This document shows positions 36,841-51,800 of a stretch of 64,000 nucleotides of DNA, in pieces. Every line of letters starts with the position of its first letter. Positions within the stretch are counted from its first letter, which is position 1. The stretch comes from Phallusia mammillata (taxonomy: Eukaryota; Chordata; Ascidiacea; Phlebobranchia; Ascidiidae). Where the stretch lies: assembly GCA_003260075.1 (NCBI GenBank), contig QLIY01000086.1:186001-250000 (forward strand), read 5' to 3'. Under the pieces are notes generated by a model. That model made no database searches. It worked only from the letters and a program-made list of their open reading frames with translations, and was not told the DNA's origin. The position numbers and the translations under genes were made by a program.

Positions 36841-39800
36841 AAACTTCATACAACATGGTCGCGTTGTGCCATTGTGGAAGGTGACCAGCTCCAGGCGTCT
36901 GTCTGTGAACCAGAAGTTACTCCTGCTAAAGAGTACTGCTTCCGGGTTGCGGCTGAAAACGCAGCAGGCGTGGGAAAAGCAAGCGCTCCCACTGCTTTGA
37001 CCAAACTGCAAGACCCATTAGGTGAGACTTAGAACAACTTCACCTAATGATCATGATGTTTGTATAATACTATTGAAAATTAATAGGTTGAACTGTTTTA
37101 ACGTACTTTATTTTGTTGCAGAAACTCCATCTAAACCACTTAACTTGCGTTACGACAACGTGACCAAAAATTCGATCGAGCTTACATGGGACTCGCCCAA
37201 GTCGGATGGGGGAACTCCGATCACCGACTACGTGGTCAACTTCACCGACAAAGCTGACGAAAGCGGCCTGTGGTTGGAGGCAGGCAAAATGGAAGCCCAA
37301 GACAAGCTGGCTTATACTGTAACCTGCGTCGGGGAAGGACATGAATATGCCTACCGTGTTAAGGCTGTCAACAAAGTTGGGGAGGGTAAACCATCGGATG
37401 CCACACCATTCGTGCTCTCAAAGGACGAAACCAGTAAGTGTTAGCATTATATTTTACCATTCTTGAGCCTTCAACAAAGAATGCCGTACATTGTAACTAC
37501 TCTTTAATTGCAGGAGTCCCATCCTTTGACCTCCCACACAGCCAACGGGAGATCACCGTTGTGGAGCCAGAGCCAATTCGAATCAGTGTTCCAATTAGTG
37601 GTCTGCCAGCTCCCTCTGTCACGTGGGTTCGCGTCACTGATGGCGAAATCCTCTGCCAAGAGGATCGCTTCAAAATTGACAATGGAGCGACTTATGCAAA
37701 CTTGACCGTATCGCCAAGCAGCCGGGAATCAGACCAAGGGTTGTTCAAGCTTGTTTTGCAGAATGATCAAGGCAAAACCGAATGCGATATTAATGTCCTT
37801 GTCGTGGGTATGTACAGCTTCTCAGCATACAAAAATGTAAAACGAAAGCTTACAAATTGACTGTTTTTGTTTCCCAGATGTTTGCACGTTTTCATGCATT
37901 CATGTCATTTTATATCACCCTTTCACCCCACGTGTTAGATTTCAGATTTAACGCTTGCTTTGTGTTTACAACTTTCAGGCAAGCCAGGAGCTATTCGCAA
38001 TCCAAAGATTGCTGAAGTTACCAGCGTCAGTTGCTACTTGTCCTGGGATGCCCCTGAAGATGATGGCGGTGCTGAAATAACCACCTACGTTGTTGAGCGC
38101 AACGAAGAGGGCCGAAAAGCTTGGACGAAGGTGCGTCTTGTTTGGGCAGCCTTTTTGCCAAAAGTTATATGCGCCAAACTCTAAACATGCATTTATGTTA
38201 TAGATGCCGGGGTCATGCGATGCGGCAGAATGCAGCGTGGCTGACATGAAAAAGGGAAAGACATACAGATACAGAATCTGTGCTCAAAACCGTTACGGCA
38301 AGGGACCATACGTTGACCTTGCTGAGCCAGTGCTCGCATTGGACCCACCGACCGTCCCAGACGCGCCTCGCAATCTTAACTACTCCAACGTGAAAAAGGA
38401 TTCAGTATGCTTGAGTTGGAGTATGCCCAAGTTTGACGGTGGCGAGCCAATAACTGGTAAGCTAGGTTGCTTGTTTTTAAGTGCATATCGAGTTTTGTTA
38501 CAAACCTTATTTATTTTGTAGGTTATATTATCGAGAAACGGCCAGAGGGTGAGGAACATGCTCGCTTTGTCGCTGACAACTTGAGACCACACCTTGAGCT
38601 CCGTTACACTGTTCGCCAGTTGCCAACTGACACTAAATGGTGTTTCCGGGTAAAAGCTGTCAACCTTCTCGGGCCCGGCGAATCCTGCGAACCGACTGAG
38701 CCGATTCTGATTCAATCTGATGAAGGTAACTGACAACGCACTTCAATGCAAAAAACAACATTGTTATTCATGGCAATATCGATGACCATATCATTTAAAT
38801 ACCACATTTTACAGCTGCACCAACTGTTGAACTCGATCAAACTGTCCTTGATGGTGTTTCGGTCAAGGCTGGTGCAATGATTGAAATTCCAGCAAAGGTC
38901 GCTGGTCGCCCGTTCCCATCCGCTAGATGGAGCTGCAACGACGTTGTTTTGTTCCCTGACCAGCGCGTCACTGTTGATCTGGTTGACGGTGTCTCGACCC
39001 TGCGAGTGCTGATGGTAAATGTTCTAAAAAACGGCCTTAATATAACCTTAGTTACATAAAAAATAATAATTTGTATTTAGGCAAAACGTGAGGATTCTGG
39101 CGATTACACAGTATTCGCTCAGAACCAACACGGAAAGGCATCCACCAACTGCATGGTTGAAGTTATGGATAAACCAGGAAAGCCGGCATCAGTTGGTAAG
39201 ATTTCAACACGATGATTTTTTCTACCATCTGTATGCATTAGCCTTATACGCTCATGTTCATCTTTTCTGCATAGACATCGAAGACATCACCAAGAACTCG
39301 TGTACAGTGGTTTGGACTCCACCCTTGGATAACGGCGGTACCGCTATAACACGTTACACTGTTGAGCGACGTGAGACAACCCGACACGTTTGGACCAAGC
39401 TTAGCGGCTCGGTTAAACCCGATGCCATGCGCTTCGAAGTCACTAAAATGATTGAGGGAAAGGAATACGAATTCCAGGTAACATACCTTGTTCTTTTCTT
39501 TCATTGAATTCCTTTTTGGATCTTGCTTAAAATATTACATTTTTCAGGTGACCGCTGAAAACCAAATCGGCGTTGGTGAGCCTCAGACCAGCACTGCCAT
39601 CATTGCCAAGTATCCCTACGGACCACCGCAGGCCCCAGGCGCGCCCGAGTGTAGCAACGTTACCCGTGACGCAATGACTGTGACGTGGCGTGAACCTTTG
39701 GCCGATGGCGGCGGCGCGGTTACTGGATACTATTTAGAAATGAACGTAAATGGAAGCCATAACTGGATGCGTGTATCCAAGAAGCCATTGGACGCTGATG

Positions 39801-42800
39801 TTCTTTCTTACCGGGCAAATGGGCTTGCTAAAGACAAGGTGTACGCTTTCAGGTAAAGAAAATGACTTAGATTTTTCTACGCTCACCAAAATAGAATGCA
39901 AAAGTCTAATATGATTTTATTTTAAAGGGTTTCTGCTGAGAACTTGGCAGGTTGCGGCCCTGCTAGTGAATCAAGCGACGGTACACTCGCAAAGGATCCA
40001 GTAAAGCCACCAAGCAAGCCTGGAAAGCCCAATGTCATGGAGGTATGTAAATTAAATTGTAAGTTTCCAAACAGCGCAGCATATATCTAACATACCGTTT
40101 CCATTAAGATTACCAAATGCACGTGCCGTTTGAGATGGCGTGCACCAGAGAACGACGGTGGAAGCCCAGTGGCGAACTACATTATCCAGTTGCGCAAACG
40201 TGAAGCTGGTGCTGAAACTTGGGAGGAAGATTACGTTCCATGGGAGATGAACGTCCCAGATGTTGAACACGTGGTCGTTGATCTAGTCCCCAACAAATTT
40301 GAATACATGTTCAGGTCTGTATATCGACCAAAAAAGCTGATCTTTGTATTTAAGAGCTTCAACCCAAACACCGCGTATTATCTTATATGCTTGCATAACC
40401 GATACGTTACTTGTTTCAACAGGGTTGTGGCTGTAAACCCAGCTGGACAATCTGAGCCCGGCGACGATTCCGAGACTGTGATTTGCAAACCGGTTGTGAA
40501 GCCACCAAGTGCTCCACGTGACCTTAAGTCGGCTGGAACAACCAAGGGAAGCATCACCCTGCAGTGGGTACGTCCAGATGACGACGGCGGTTGCAAGATC
40601 AACGGATACGTGTTGGAGAAACGTGAGCTTCGCCGTCAAACATGGCAGCCAGTTTCCAAGGTAGTATAACATTTCGATTTGATTTAAAAACTATAATGTC
40701 ACTAAAGTTTAACAAAACCATATTCGCAGGAGGTCGAAACTGAGACGTTCACTGTTGATGAGCTTAAAGAAGGTGGCTCCTACGAGTTTAGGGTAGCTGC
40801 CTTCAGTGAAGTAGGCCTCAGTGGATGGAGTCAGTCGGAACCAATTGCAGCTGTGAGCATGTTCAATGCTCCCGATGCACCACGTGGTGTCAAGATCGAA
40901 GAGATTAGTCGGTACCACGTTAAGCTTACTTGGCGCGAACCGGTCTTCGATGGCGGCGCTGCTGTTACTGGTTATGTGGTAGAGAAACGTGAAAAGCTTG
41001 GACAGAGGTGGACAAGCGTTGGAAATGCTGATGCTGAAGCACGTAGCTTGAATGTAAGATATTACCACAAATTTGTGTAAAATGTAGACGTGATGAATTT
41101 ATACGCTTTTGGTTTTTCTATTTACAGATTACAGCTGTCAAAGAAAACACCGAATGTCAATTCCGCGTAAGCGCTGAAAACGAGGCCGGCGTTGGAAAGG
41201 CGAGCGAACCAACAGACATGGTTACAATCAACGATCCAAAACGTAAGGACGACAGCAACATTCATCTTAGCCTGATTCTAAACAAATATAAGCCTGATTA
41301 TTAACAGCCACCATTAATGTTTAACCACACTAGTCAGATTCTAAACAAACATTGCTATTGCAGGTCCACCAACCGAGCCTCTCAACCTGGTGCCAGTCAC
41401 AACAACACCAACTTCAGTGACATTGGCTTGGACTTTGCCGGCTTTGAACGGTGGCACTGATATTACTGGTTACTACGTTGAGAGATGTCTTGATGGTAGC
41501 GAAGAGTGGGTTCGATGCAACGCAGCCCCGTTTACTGTTCTCCAAGGACAGGTTACCGGTCTTCGAGAAGAACGAGCTTACATCTTCCGTGCTTTTGCTA
41601 TCAATGTTGCTGGTATTAGCGAGCCAAGCGCCGTCACTGAGTCAATTATTGCCAAGGAACCGGACTGTAAGTTTCCTTCGTGGGCAGATGGTAAAGTTGG
41701 ACGTTTTGTACAACAACGATTTTATTTTTGCAGCACCACCAACCATGCAAATGATCAAAGACGAAGTGATATTGGTATCCGGCGAAAAACTAAGACTCCG
41801 TGTACCAGTCACCGGCTCTCCAAAGCCTACAGTTACATGGACACGAGATGACGAACCTGTGAAGGACTACGTTAAGGTAATTTTTAGCAATAAATCCTTG
41901 CAATCTTATTGTTAAAAATATGTTATATAACCTTAACTTGTTTTTCAGTCATCGCTTGAGGACAATTTCGCCACCATGTTCATACCAGCAACTAGTCGAG
42001 AAGACAGCGGGCGTTACACCTTGACTTTGAGCAACAAGCTAGAGACGATCACTGGCTGGTGCCTTGTCCGTGTGCTTGGTGAATATTATTGCGTTTGACT
42101 GTTGCATAACCATAATGGAAATACTACAACTACGAATTTGCGTTACAGACCGTCCTGGCCCACCAATCGACTTCAACGCTACTGACATAACTCGCTCTAC
42201 TTGCACGTTGACCTGGATTGAACCCCAGGACGACGGCGGTGCTGAGATCATGTTCTACTCTGTAGACAGGTAAGTTGGCAACAACAAAACGTAGCCTTAG
42301 TACTTTTTTACATTTTGTAAATCAAATGCAACGTATTCTTACAGGCGTGAGGCTGGACGTAGAACTTGGACACCAGTTGTTGCTGAAGTGCGCAAAAACG
42401 CATGGAAGGTTACTGACTTGATCCACAGGAACGAGTACAACTTCCGCGTGGTCGCACATAACAAAGTAGGAGCTGGAAAACCGGCCGAGCTTCCAAAAGA
42501 GATCATGGCTGTTGATCCTTTATCGCCTCCTGGAGCTCCAGAAGAGCTTACATGGAACGATGTAAAGGCCAAGTCCATCATTCTCTCTTGGAAACGTCCT
42601 GCGTCCAACGGAGGCTGTGTCATCACAAGTTACATCGTCGAGATGAAGGAGAAAGATACTGAGCACTGGAACGTAGTCATTCGGGACCACGAGTCGACAT
42701 CAGTTACAGTTCTTGGGCAAACCGAAGGCAAGGAATACTTGTACCGTGTCGCTGCAGTCAATCGCATTGGAATTGGCGCGCGAGCTGAGACAACCCAAGC

Positions 42801-45800
42801 AATTGCAGCCAGAGATCCTCTTGCTCCCCCTTGCATTCAAGTAGAGGAAAACGTGAGAAGAGGAGTTGAAGTAAGAGCCGGAAAGCCACTGATCATCGAG
42901 GCCACTTACACAGGCGTTCCTCACCCAACTATTACTTGGATCCAACAGGACAATGTCAGCAAAGAAATCAAAGAAAACGTTGAAAGGAACCTCGCCCTCC
43001 GAAACGACGGTGCCACTGCCACATTCAGTGTACTTAAGGCTCAACGATCCGACAAAGGAAATTACCAGATTACTGCAGAAAACGACCAAGGCAAAGATAC
43101 TTGCACTGTGATAGTCAACGTACTCGATGTGCCAGCGCCTTGCAAAGGACCATGGTCTTTCGACGATGGAACCAACGAGGCTATCACTTTGCGATGGAAG
43201 ATTCCAGAAGACGATGGCGGTTCTGATATTATTAACTACGTGCTTGAGTTTAAGGAATCAAACAAAAAGGTGTGGACTACCATATCTACTACAGTGCAGT
43301 CTACAAAATACCGTGTCTCAAAACTTGTCGAAGGCAAAGAGTACGTTTTCCGCGTTGCAGCTGAAAACAAGATGGGACGAAGTGATTGGTTAGAAACCGC
43401 ACCGTACATTGCGAAACTGCCATTTGACCCACCAGCAGCGCCAGAGAAGCCTGAGTTTGTTGACGTAACAAGAAAGTATATGACTTTGCGTTGGAACGAG
43501 CCCCAGGACGGCGGCAGCTCCATCACTGGATACTGGATCGATAGGAAAGACTCTTCGTCCACTCGTTGGTCACGTGTTAACCGCGATCCAATCAGGACCC
43601 TTGAATACCAAGTTAGCAACGGGCTTACTGAAGGTACCACCTACCAGTTCCGCGTATGCGCTGAGAACGAGGCTGGCCCTGGAAAGTTTAGCCCGCCGAG
43701 TGACTACAAAGTGTGCGAGGACCCAGTAACCGCACCATCGTCGCCACGCAAACCTCACGTCGAAGATACGACAAACAGCTCGATTGCGCTTGTTTGGGAC
43801 AGACCAGAAGGAGATGGCGGTGACTCTAAGTTGAAGTACATTGTCGAACAGAGGCTCTCCGATGGCTCGTGGAGTCGTTGCAATGATAAAGATCTTGATG
43901 TGACTTTCTTCACAGTCGAGAACCTTCTTGAAGGACAGATGTACTCGTTCCAAATAAAGGCTTTCAATCGCGGTGGCGAGAGCGCACCCACTAAGGTTCC
44001 AGAAGCTGCAGCAAGAGAGATGATTGATTTGCCTCACATCGAGCTCGACTCATCCATTATTGACGGCATCACAGTCAACGCCGGCAAGAAGTTTGTTCTT
44101 CCTGCTAAAGTTACTGGACGTCCTTATCCTGAAGTATCTTGGACGAAGCAAGGCGACGAGGTGTCTGACCGTGTCGTGGTTACCAAATCTGAAGATGGGT
44201 CTGTTGCTACTGTGAAACAGTGTCAGCGTTCTGATTGGGGTGAATACAAGATTACAGCAAAGAACTCCAGCGGAACGAAGAGCGCAACTTGTCTTGTGGT
44301 TGTTCATGATGTACCAGGAGCTATTAAAGACCTAAAGCACGGCGCTGTGAGTAGAAACTCAATCACTTTGAAATGGCATGCACCCGAAGACAACGGCGGC
44401 CTTCCTGTAAAGAAATACTATCTCGAGAAGAGGGATATGTCAATGAGAGCGTGGCTCAGTGTCGGAAGCACTGACAAGTTCACCATTGACGTGACCAACG
44501 TATTGGAAGGTACCACATATGCATTCCGTGTATGCGCCGAGAACGACATGGGCAAAGGTCCGTTTACTGAGTCCCTGCCGGTTCTGTGTCAAGAACCACT
44601 TGTGGTGCCTGGAAGGCCTGAAAACCTTCGTGTCGAGGAACGCAAGGACACCAAGATCAGTCTTCGTTGGTCTCCTCCGCGTGTCGATGGTGGAAGCAAG
44701 ATCACTGGCTTTGTGGTCGAGCGTCAAATGGAAGGCGAGCAGGAATGGGTACCATGCAACCGTCGCCTTATCACCGAAAACAAATTTACCGTAGAGGAAC
44801 TAGAAACTGGAAAGAAGTACATCCTCCGAGTCCGTGCTGTCAACAGTGTAGGTGAAGGTCAACCCGCCCTTACCGGCCTAATGGAAGCCAAAGAACCAGA
44901 TGCAGCCCCAATGACCAGCCTTAGTGTTGGTGTGAAGGGAATGCTTCAGGTTCGAGCTGGCGAAACCATCTATCTCCCAGCTACAATCACTGGTGTCCCA
45001 GCGCCAGAGATTGTCTGGCTTAAGGGCGAAAGCACCACTGTTGTGGAAACAGAAGCACTGAAGTTTGTTGTTGAGGACAAACAGCACTCGATTTACATTG
45101 AGAAGTGCGCACGGTCGGATGACGGACATTACTCAGTAACCGCAACTAATTCACTTGGAAGCAAGACAGCACGCTGCACTGTCGTGGTACAAGACGTCCC
45201 ATCCGTACCACTTAACTTCAAGCCATCAAAAGTAACAGCCGAAAGCTTGTTGCTAACGTGGGAGACAATGCAAGACAACGGCGGCGCTGATTTGATGAAC
45301 TACGTTCTAGAGAAGCGCGAGGGCAAGAAAAAGGTGTGGACTCCAGTTAGTTCTACAATCATTGACACCAAGTTCCGCATTACCAAGCTGACATCTGGTA
45401 TGGAGTATCAGTTTAGAGTGGCCGGAGAAAACAAACTTGGCGTTGGTGTTTTCGCTGAAACTGAAGTTATCTTGGCTAAGGACCCTTATGATCTCCCTGG
45501 TCCACCATTCAAACCAACCACATCCGAAGTCAACAAAACAAGCATGCTTGTTACATGGCAGCCACCTCGCGATGACGGTGGTGCGGAGATCGAAGGCTAC
45601 TGGATGGAGATGCGTGAAAGTTCATCCAACAGATGGAAGAAGCTTAGCAGATCCCCAATAACCAAGCCACCTCTGGTCAATTGCAGTCACAGAGCTCTTC
45701 AGCTGCAAGAAGGTCTCGAGTACCGCTTCCGAGCTTGCGCAATTAACAAAGCTGGCAACGGTCCCTTCAGCGAGGAATCAGATCCAGTGATTGCTGCAGA

Positions 45801-48800
45801 TCCGATCTTCCCTCCTGGTCAACCGGTGACGCCAACAGTCGATGACATCACCGCCAAGTCGGTGACGTTGGGCTGGAAGGCTCCAGAGAACGTGGGCGGC
45901 AGCGAAGTAACCGGTTACATCGTTGAGTACCAAGACGAAATCACTTGCGAATGGAAGAAGCATGTAGTCGACGACAAGGAGATTCTTGATACCACAAGCG
46001 TTGAGATTCCTGACCTGAAAACTGGTCTGAGATATCGTTTCCGCGTCTCTGCTGTCAACAAGGCTGGAGTCAGCGAACCTTCCATGCAAACCGACTTGGT
46101 TGAAGTCAAGGATCAAATCCGTAAGTATTTGTTTAGGAATTGTCAAGAACATGGCCATCAAGCTGTAATTTTGCTATCTTGTTTATAGATGCTCCTGAAA
46201 TTACCTTGGAGGTCGGTCTTCAAAATTACCTTGAAGTCCGAGCTGGATCATCGATCAAACTGTTCGCTAGTGTCAAGGCTCGTCCAGCACCCGAGGTAAG
46301 TAGCAATACATTCAACTTGAAAGGTTTTACTTGCTTTATTGTAAACTGACATTAACATGCACATTACAGACTACATGGGAGAAAGACGATAAGCAGCCGT
46401 TACCCGAAACTGCGGTAGTAAAAACCACTGAAACATCAACCGAAGTTTCCATTCCCAAGTGTGGACGTGACGACAGTGGTCGATACATTGTGGTGTCAAA
46501 GAACGTCGGCGGTACACGTACGGCGTCCTGCAAAGTCTTGGTCAAAGACACACCCGGGGCACCGGAAGACCTTACAGTTTCCAATGTCACTAAACGCGGC
46601 GCGAAACTCTCGTGGAAAATACCAAGCAACAATGGCGGATCCAAAATTCAAACCTACATCATTGAGAAGCGCAGGGGCGATGGCCGTGGTTGGGTTAAGG
46701 TCGAGTCGTCGGTTTCAGCCACTCAATTCAATGTTTTAGATCTCCTAGAAGGCTTCGAGTACTTCTTCCGAGTTTGCGCAGTGAATGCAATCGGCCAGGG
46801 TGTCCACGCTGAGACCACAGAACCGATCTTGGCTCGCGATCCAGTGTCAATTCCCGAGCCACCTTCACATACGCGAGTTGCTGGTGTTACTGGTAAAAGC
46901 GTTACTCTCAAGTGGAACGCTCCACAGTCGATGGGCAACTTGCCATTGAAGACTTACATCGTCGAACAACTTAAACGTGAGATTCAATTCATTCCCTGTT
47001 TTTTTTCATATTGCTAATAATGTTACTCTATGTACAGGTGAAGATGTTGCCACGAAGTCGGATATGGAACCAGTACTAGACCGACAAACACAAGGCGCCC
47101 TTGACGTAAGCAAGCGTCCACCAAAGGTGCAACGTCAATCTTCACGTCGCGACTCTAAACTTGGTGAAACATGGATTAGGTACGTACCCAAACATGCATT
47201 TGTAGGATGTTTTATTTGACCTTAAATACTTTTGCTTTCAGTTGCAATTCTGACAAGTTGACTGAAACGACATTCACTGTTACGGGCTTGGACTCGTCGG
47301 AAAAGCATTCTTTCCGCGTCCTGGCTGAAAACGAGGTTGGAGTAAGTAGGCCGTCGAACATTGCAGGACCGGTTGTATGCAAAGACGACCTGGGTAAGTT
47401 TCTCAACCGCTATAAAAGAACTATATACATCACCTATTAAAACTTAATTTAATTGTTGCGCAGTTTATCCAACCATCGAAACGGTCGAGTTCAAAGAACT
47501 TGAAGAAGGCGTCGTTGTTGATCTGTTCGCCAAGTTCAACGGCAAACCACAACCTGAAATTACTTGGAAGTTGCTAGAAGATGACATCAAACCATCAGAA
47601 AGGTAAGTTTTTTTAATCTTTCTCATGCGCAAATTTGTTTCATACAATGTACTTTCTAATATATAGAATTGCCATCGAAACTACTGAGACCACCACCAAC
47701 TTGGTGATCCAGAAATCGGTGCGCAAGGACACTGGGGTTTATCAGGTTATTGCCAAGAACGCCGCTGGACAATGCACAAAGAATATCAAAGTCAACATTC
47801 TTGGTAAGGCGTTTCTACCTTTATTCATGTTTCGTATGACATGATGTATTTATTATGTTTTTCTTTTCAGGCAAGCCATCAGCACCGCAGCTGCCGCTTT
47901 CATACAGCTCAGTGACAGCCAGTGACATTACTGTATCATGGAACCCACCAGAGGATGATGGTGGCAGCCGTATCACTTGCTACACAGTTGAGCGCCGCGA
48001 GGAGGACCGCGATTACTGGCATTCTGTAGCTGATGCTAAGGACCTTAGCGCAACCACAACTGGATTAAAGAAGGGCAAATCGTACCTGTTCCGCGTCAAG
48101 TAAGTTCTGTTGCAAATTCTTTTTTGTTAAAACTATTTTTTTGGTTAATACTAACCATATTATATATATATTAGGGCCGTAAACAAATACGGATCCAGCT
48201 CATGGACAGAGTCCGAGGCCGCTTGCGAAGCCAAAAACGCTTACGAGTGCGCCGACGCTCCTGGCCAGCCAAGTTTGTCCGGCGTAACACGTGATGCCAT
48301 GACGGTGATGTGGAATGCGCCTGAAAACGACGGCGGTGCGATCATCTCGAACTACATCTTGGAAAAGAGAACAAGATCCAAGAAGAAGTGGAGCAAAGCC
48401 ACCTCGGATGAAATCGGAGGCACCCAGTACCGAGTACGCGGGCTTAGAGAGGGACAGGAATATATGTTCCGCGTTGCAGCTGTCAATGCTGCAGGCCAAG
48501 GAGAATTCTCTGTTCCAAGCGAGCCAGTGTTGGCAAGCGCACCAATCTCTGCGCCAGGAGCACCTTTCCCAAGCGTGAAGGACACCACCAACTCCGCCAT
48601 CACACTGACCTGGATTGCCCCAGACAGCGACGGCGGCTCAAAGATTAAAGGTTACGTGGTCGAGCAAAGAGAAGACGACTGTGAGGATTGGAAGAAGGCT
48701 TCAAGTCATGAACTACGTTCACTTGAATTTGTTGTTCCCAACCTTACCAAAGGCAAGAAATACTGGCTTCGCGTAACCGCTGTCAACGCTGCTGGACCGG

Positions 48801-51800
48801 GTACACCGGGTTGCTTGACAGAAGCAATTGAGGTCCAAGAAAAACTGGAGGTACCTGAGATCAATCTTGATGCTTCCATCAAGGACAAGATTGTCGTGCG
48901 AGCTGGTAATTTGATCAAGGTTCCTGTGTATATCAAAGGAAGACCAGCGCCAGAGATTACATGGACCAAGGACGGTCAAGATTTGCCCGAAGAGGCGAAA
49001 ATTGATGAAACTTCTATTGGACAGATCTTGGTTATTCGCAATTGCCAGCGCGAGCACTCAGGCAAATACACACTTCTTGTGAAGAACGAGGCCGGCGAAA
49101 AGCAGTTAGATGTTGAAATCACTGTTCAAGACGTGCCAGGTATCTGCGGAGGACCTATTGAACCAGAAAACGTCACTAGAGACACAATAGGATTCTCCTG
49201 GAGCCCACCAGAAGATGACGGCGGCTGCGCTATTACCAACTACGTCTTGGAGAAACGAGAGTCCTCCAGAAGATCTTGGACTCGGGTATCTATGACAGTT
49301 ACTCGTACATCTGCTGTTGTTCAAGGCCTGATTGAGGGCGAATCCTATATGTTCCGTGTAGCGGCTGAAAATCTTCTTGGAGTTGGCCCAGCGATTGAAA
49401 CATCGGTACCAATGAACGCTAGAGATCCGGTTTCAGAGCCAAGCAGACCAGAAGACTTGCGTGTTACAGACGTTACGAAGAGCACAGTCAGTTTGCAATG
49501 GAAGGCACCCAAGTCTGATGGTGGTATGCCCATTACTGAGTACACCATTGAGAAGCGATTGGTTGGACAAGAACGTCACTTGCCAGCTACTGACAAGATG
49601 ATTCGCGACACCAAGGTTGTTTTGGATGGCTTCAACGAAGGCGACAACTATGAATTTAGAGTTTACGCGAAGAACGAGCGTGGCATTAGCCTTCCATCGT
49701 TCCCAACTAAACCTGTGGTCTGCCGTGACACCATCGAGCCACCTTCACTGAAGTTAGAAGCTCGTGACAAGATGACAGCGCGCGTTGGTGAGCCTTTCCG
49801 TGTTCTAGCCAAGATATCCGGACGTCCAGCACCTACGGTTACTTGGGAACGAGATGGAGCCCCGATTGCCACCGACGAACGATTCCAGATCAAAACCAAC
49901 GGTGCAACATCAGCCATTGAAGTGTACAAGGGCATGCGTGCCGACAGTGGCCTTTACAAGGTTACTGTACAGAACGATGGCGGCCAACGCGACGCAAAAG
50001 TAATCATTGCAGTTGTTGACAAACCAACACCGCCCAGAGAGCTTACCGTATCTGAGGTCACCAAAGAACATGTCAGCTTGACTTGGTGTCCTCCTCAAGA
50101 CAACGGTGGCTCTGACATTACGAATTACGTGATTGAGAAACGCGACATCTCAAGAATGATGTGGTCTACAGTCAACTCTACCACCAACAAGACTGAGTTC
50201 AGAATCGGAAAACTAACTGAAGATTCTGAATACGTTTTCCGCGTGATGGCTGAAAACGCACAAGGCTGCTCGGAACCAACTGAGACGCAAGGCGTTGTCG
50301 TGAAGGACAGATACCGCGTTCCGGATGCCCCTGATGCTCTCACTGTAAAAGAGGTGCGAAAGGACTCGGCCAGTTTATCCTGGAGCAAGCCTTATGATGG
50401 TGGAAAGGCTATCTTTAACTACGTTGTTGAGAAGCGCGAGACCAAGAGTGAAAGATGGATGCGAGTCACCAAAGAACTTATTAACGAGACAAGGTACACT
50501 GTAACCGGCTTGTACGAAAACAACGAGTACGAATTCCGCGTCGCTGCTGAAAACAGCATCGGAGTGGGAGCCAAGTGCTTGCCATCGAAACAGATCACCG
50601 CCGAGAATCCGATCTCGCAACCAGGGTCTGTGGTTAACCCTCATGTTACTGGCATTTCTAAGAACACGGTTACTGCCGCCTGGCAAAAGCCACGCCACGA
50701 CGGTGGATCTCCCATCATCGGGTACATTGTTGAAACCCAGAAGGCCGGCAGTGAAGCTTGGAAGATTTGGTGCACTCAAGAGACACAGAAGGACACTTCA
50801 TACACCATCCCAGATTTGGTTGAGAATTACGAGTACCGCGTCCGTGTGACTGCTGTCAACAAAGCAGGTCTCAGCGAACCAGCCATGATTAAAGGTACCG
50901 TCGTGGTCAAGGAGAAGCAAGAGGCTCCGGAGATCGAGCTTCAAGCCAGCATGGTCCGTGAACAGATTATTAAGTCTGGAACTCCACTGAGACTAGCGGC
51001 CATTGTCCGTGGAAAACCATTCCCGACTATCACTTGGTGCTTAAACGATCAAGCAATTGCAGCCGACTCCGACCGCCACAAGGTTGAAGTCAAGAGCGGA
51101 TTGGTTTCTTTGAATATCGAAGCTTCTGTTCGTTCCGATAGCGGACGGTACTCACTTACCGTGGAAAATGGAGCTGGCAAGAAGACAGCTTCAGTTGTCG
51201 CGAATGTTTTGGACACACCTAGTGCTCCACAACACGTCAGAATCAGCGAAATTCGATCAGATTCCTGCTACTTGAAATGGAAAGCGCCTTCTGACAATGG
51301 TGGTGCCGTGATTTCAAGCTACAAGGTCGAACGGTACAACGTAGAATCAAAGGTTTGGAAGCCGGTCGCTATGGCTGCTAAGAAAACCAGTTTGACTGTG
51401 AAGTACCTTTCTGAGGGACATCATTACATGTTCCGCGTAGCAGCAGAGAACCAGTTCGGTGCTGGCCCTTTCACTGATTCTGAAACGATTTTGGCACGGG
51501 ACCCCATTCACACTCCAGGGCCACCAAAGAACTTAGAAGTCACGGACATTGACAGAAACGCGCTCACTGTTGGCTGGAACAAGCCTGATCGCGATGGTGG
51601 GGCACCAGTCAGTGGATACATCGTTGACTACATCGAGCTTGGTCCTGAAAAGGAGCTCGACGAAAGACAGAAGGCTGGTTTGGAGATCGATGTTTCCGAC
51701 AAGGAGTGGGTCGAATTTACCACTGTGAAGAACACAAACTGCACAGTTACCGATCTCAAGGAAGAGTTCCTCTACAAGCTTCGCGTTCGCGCTGTGAACG

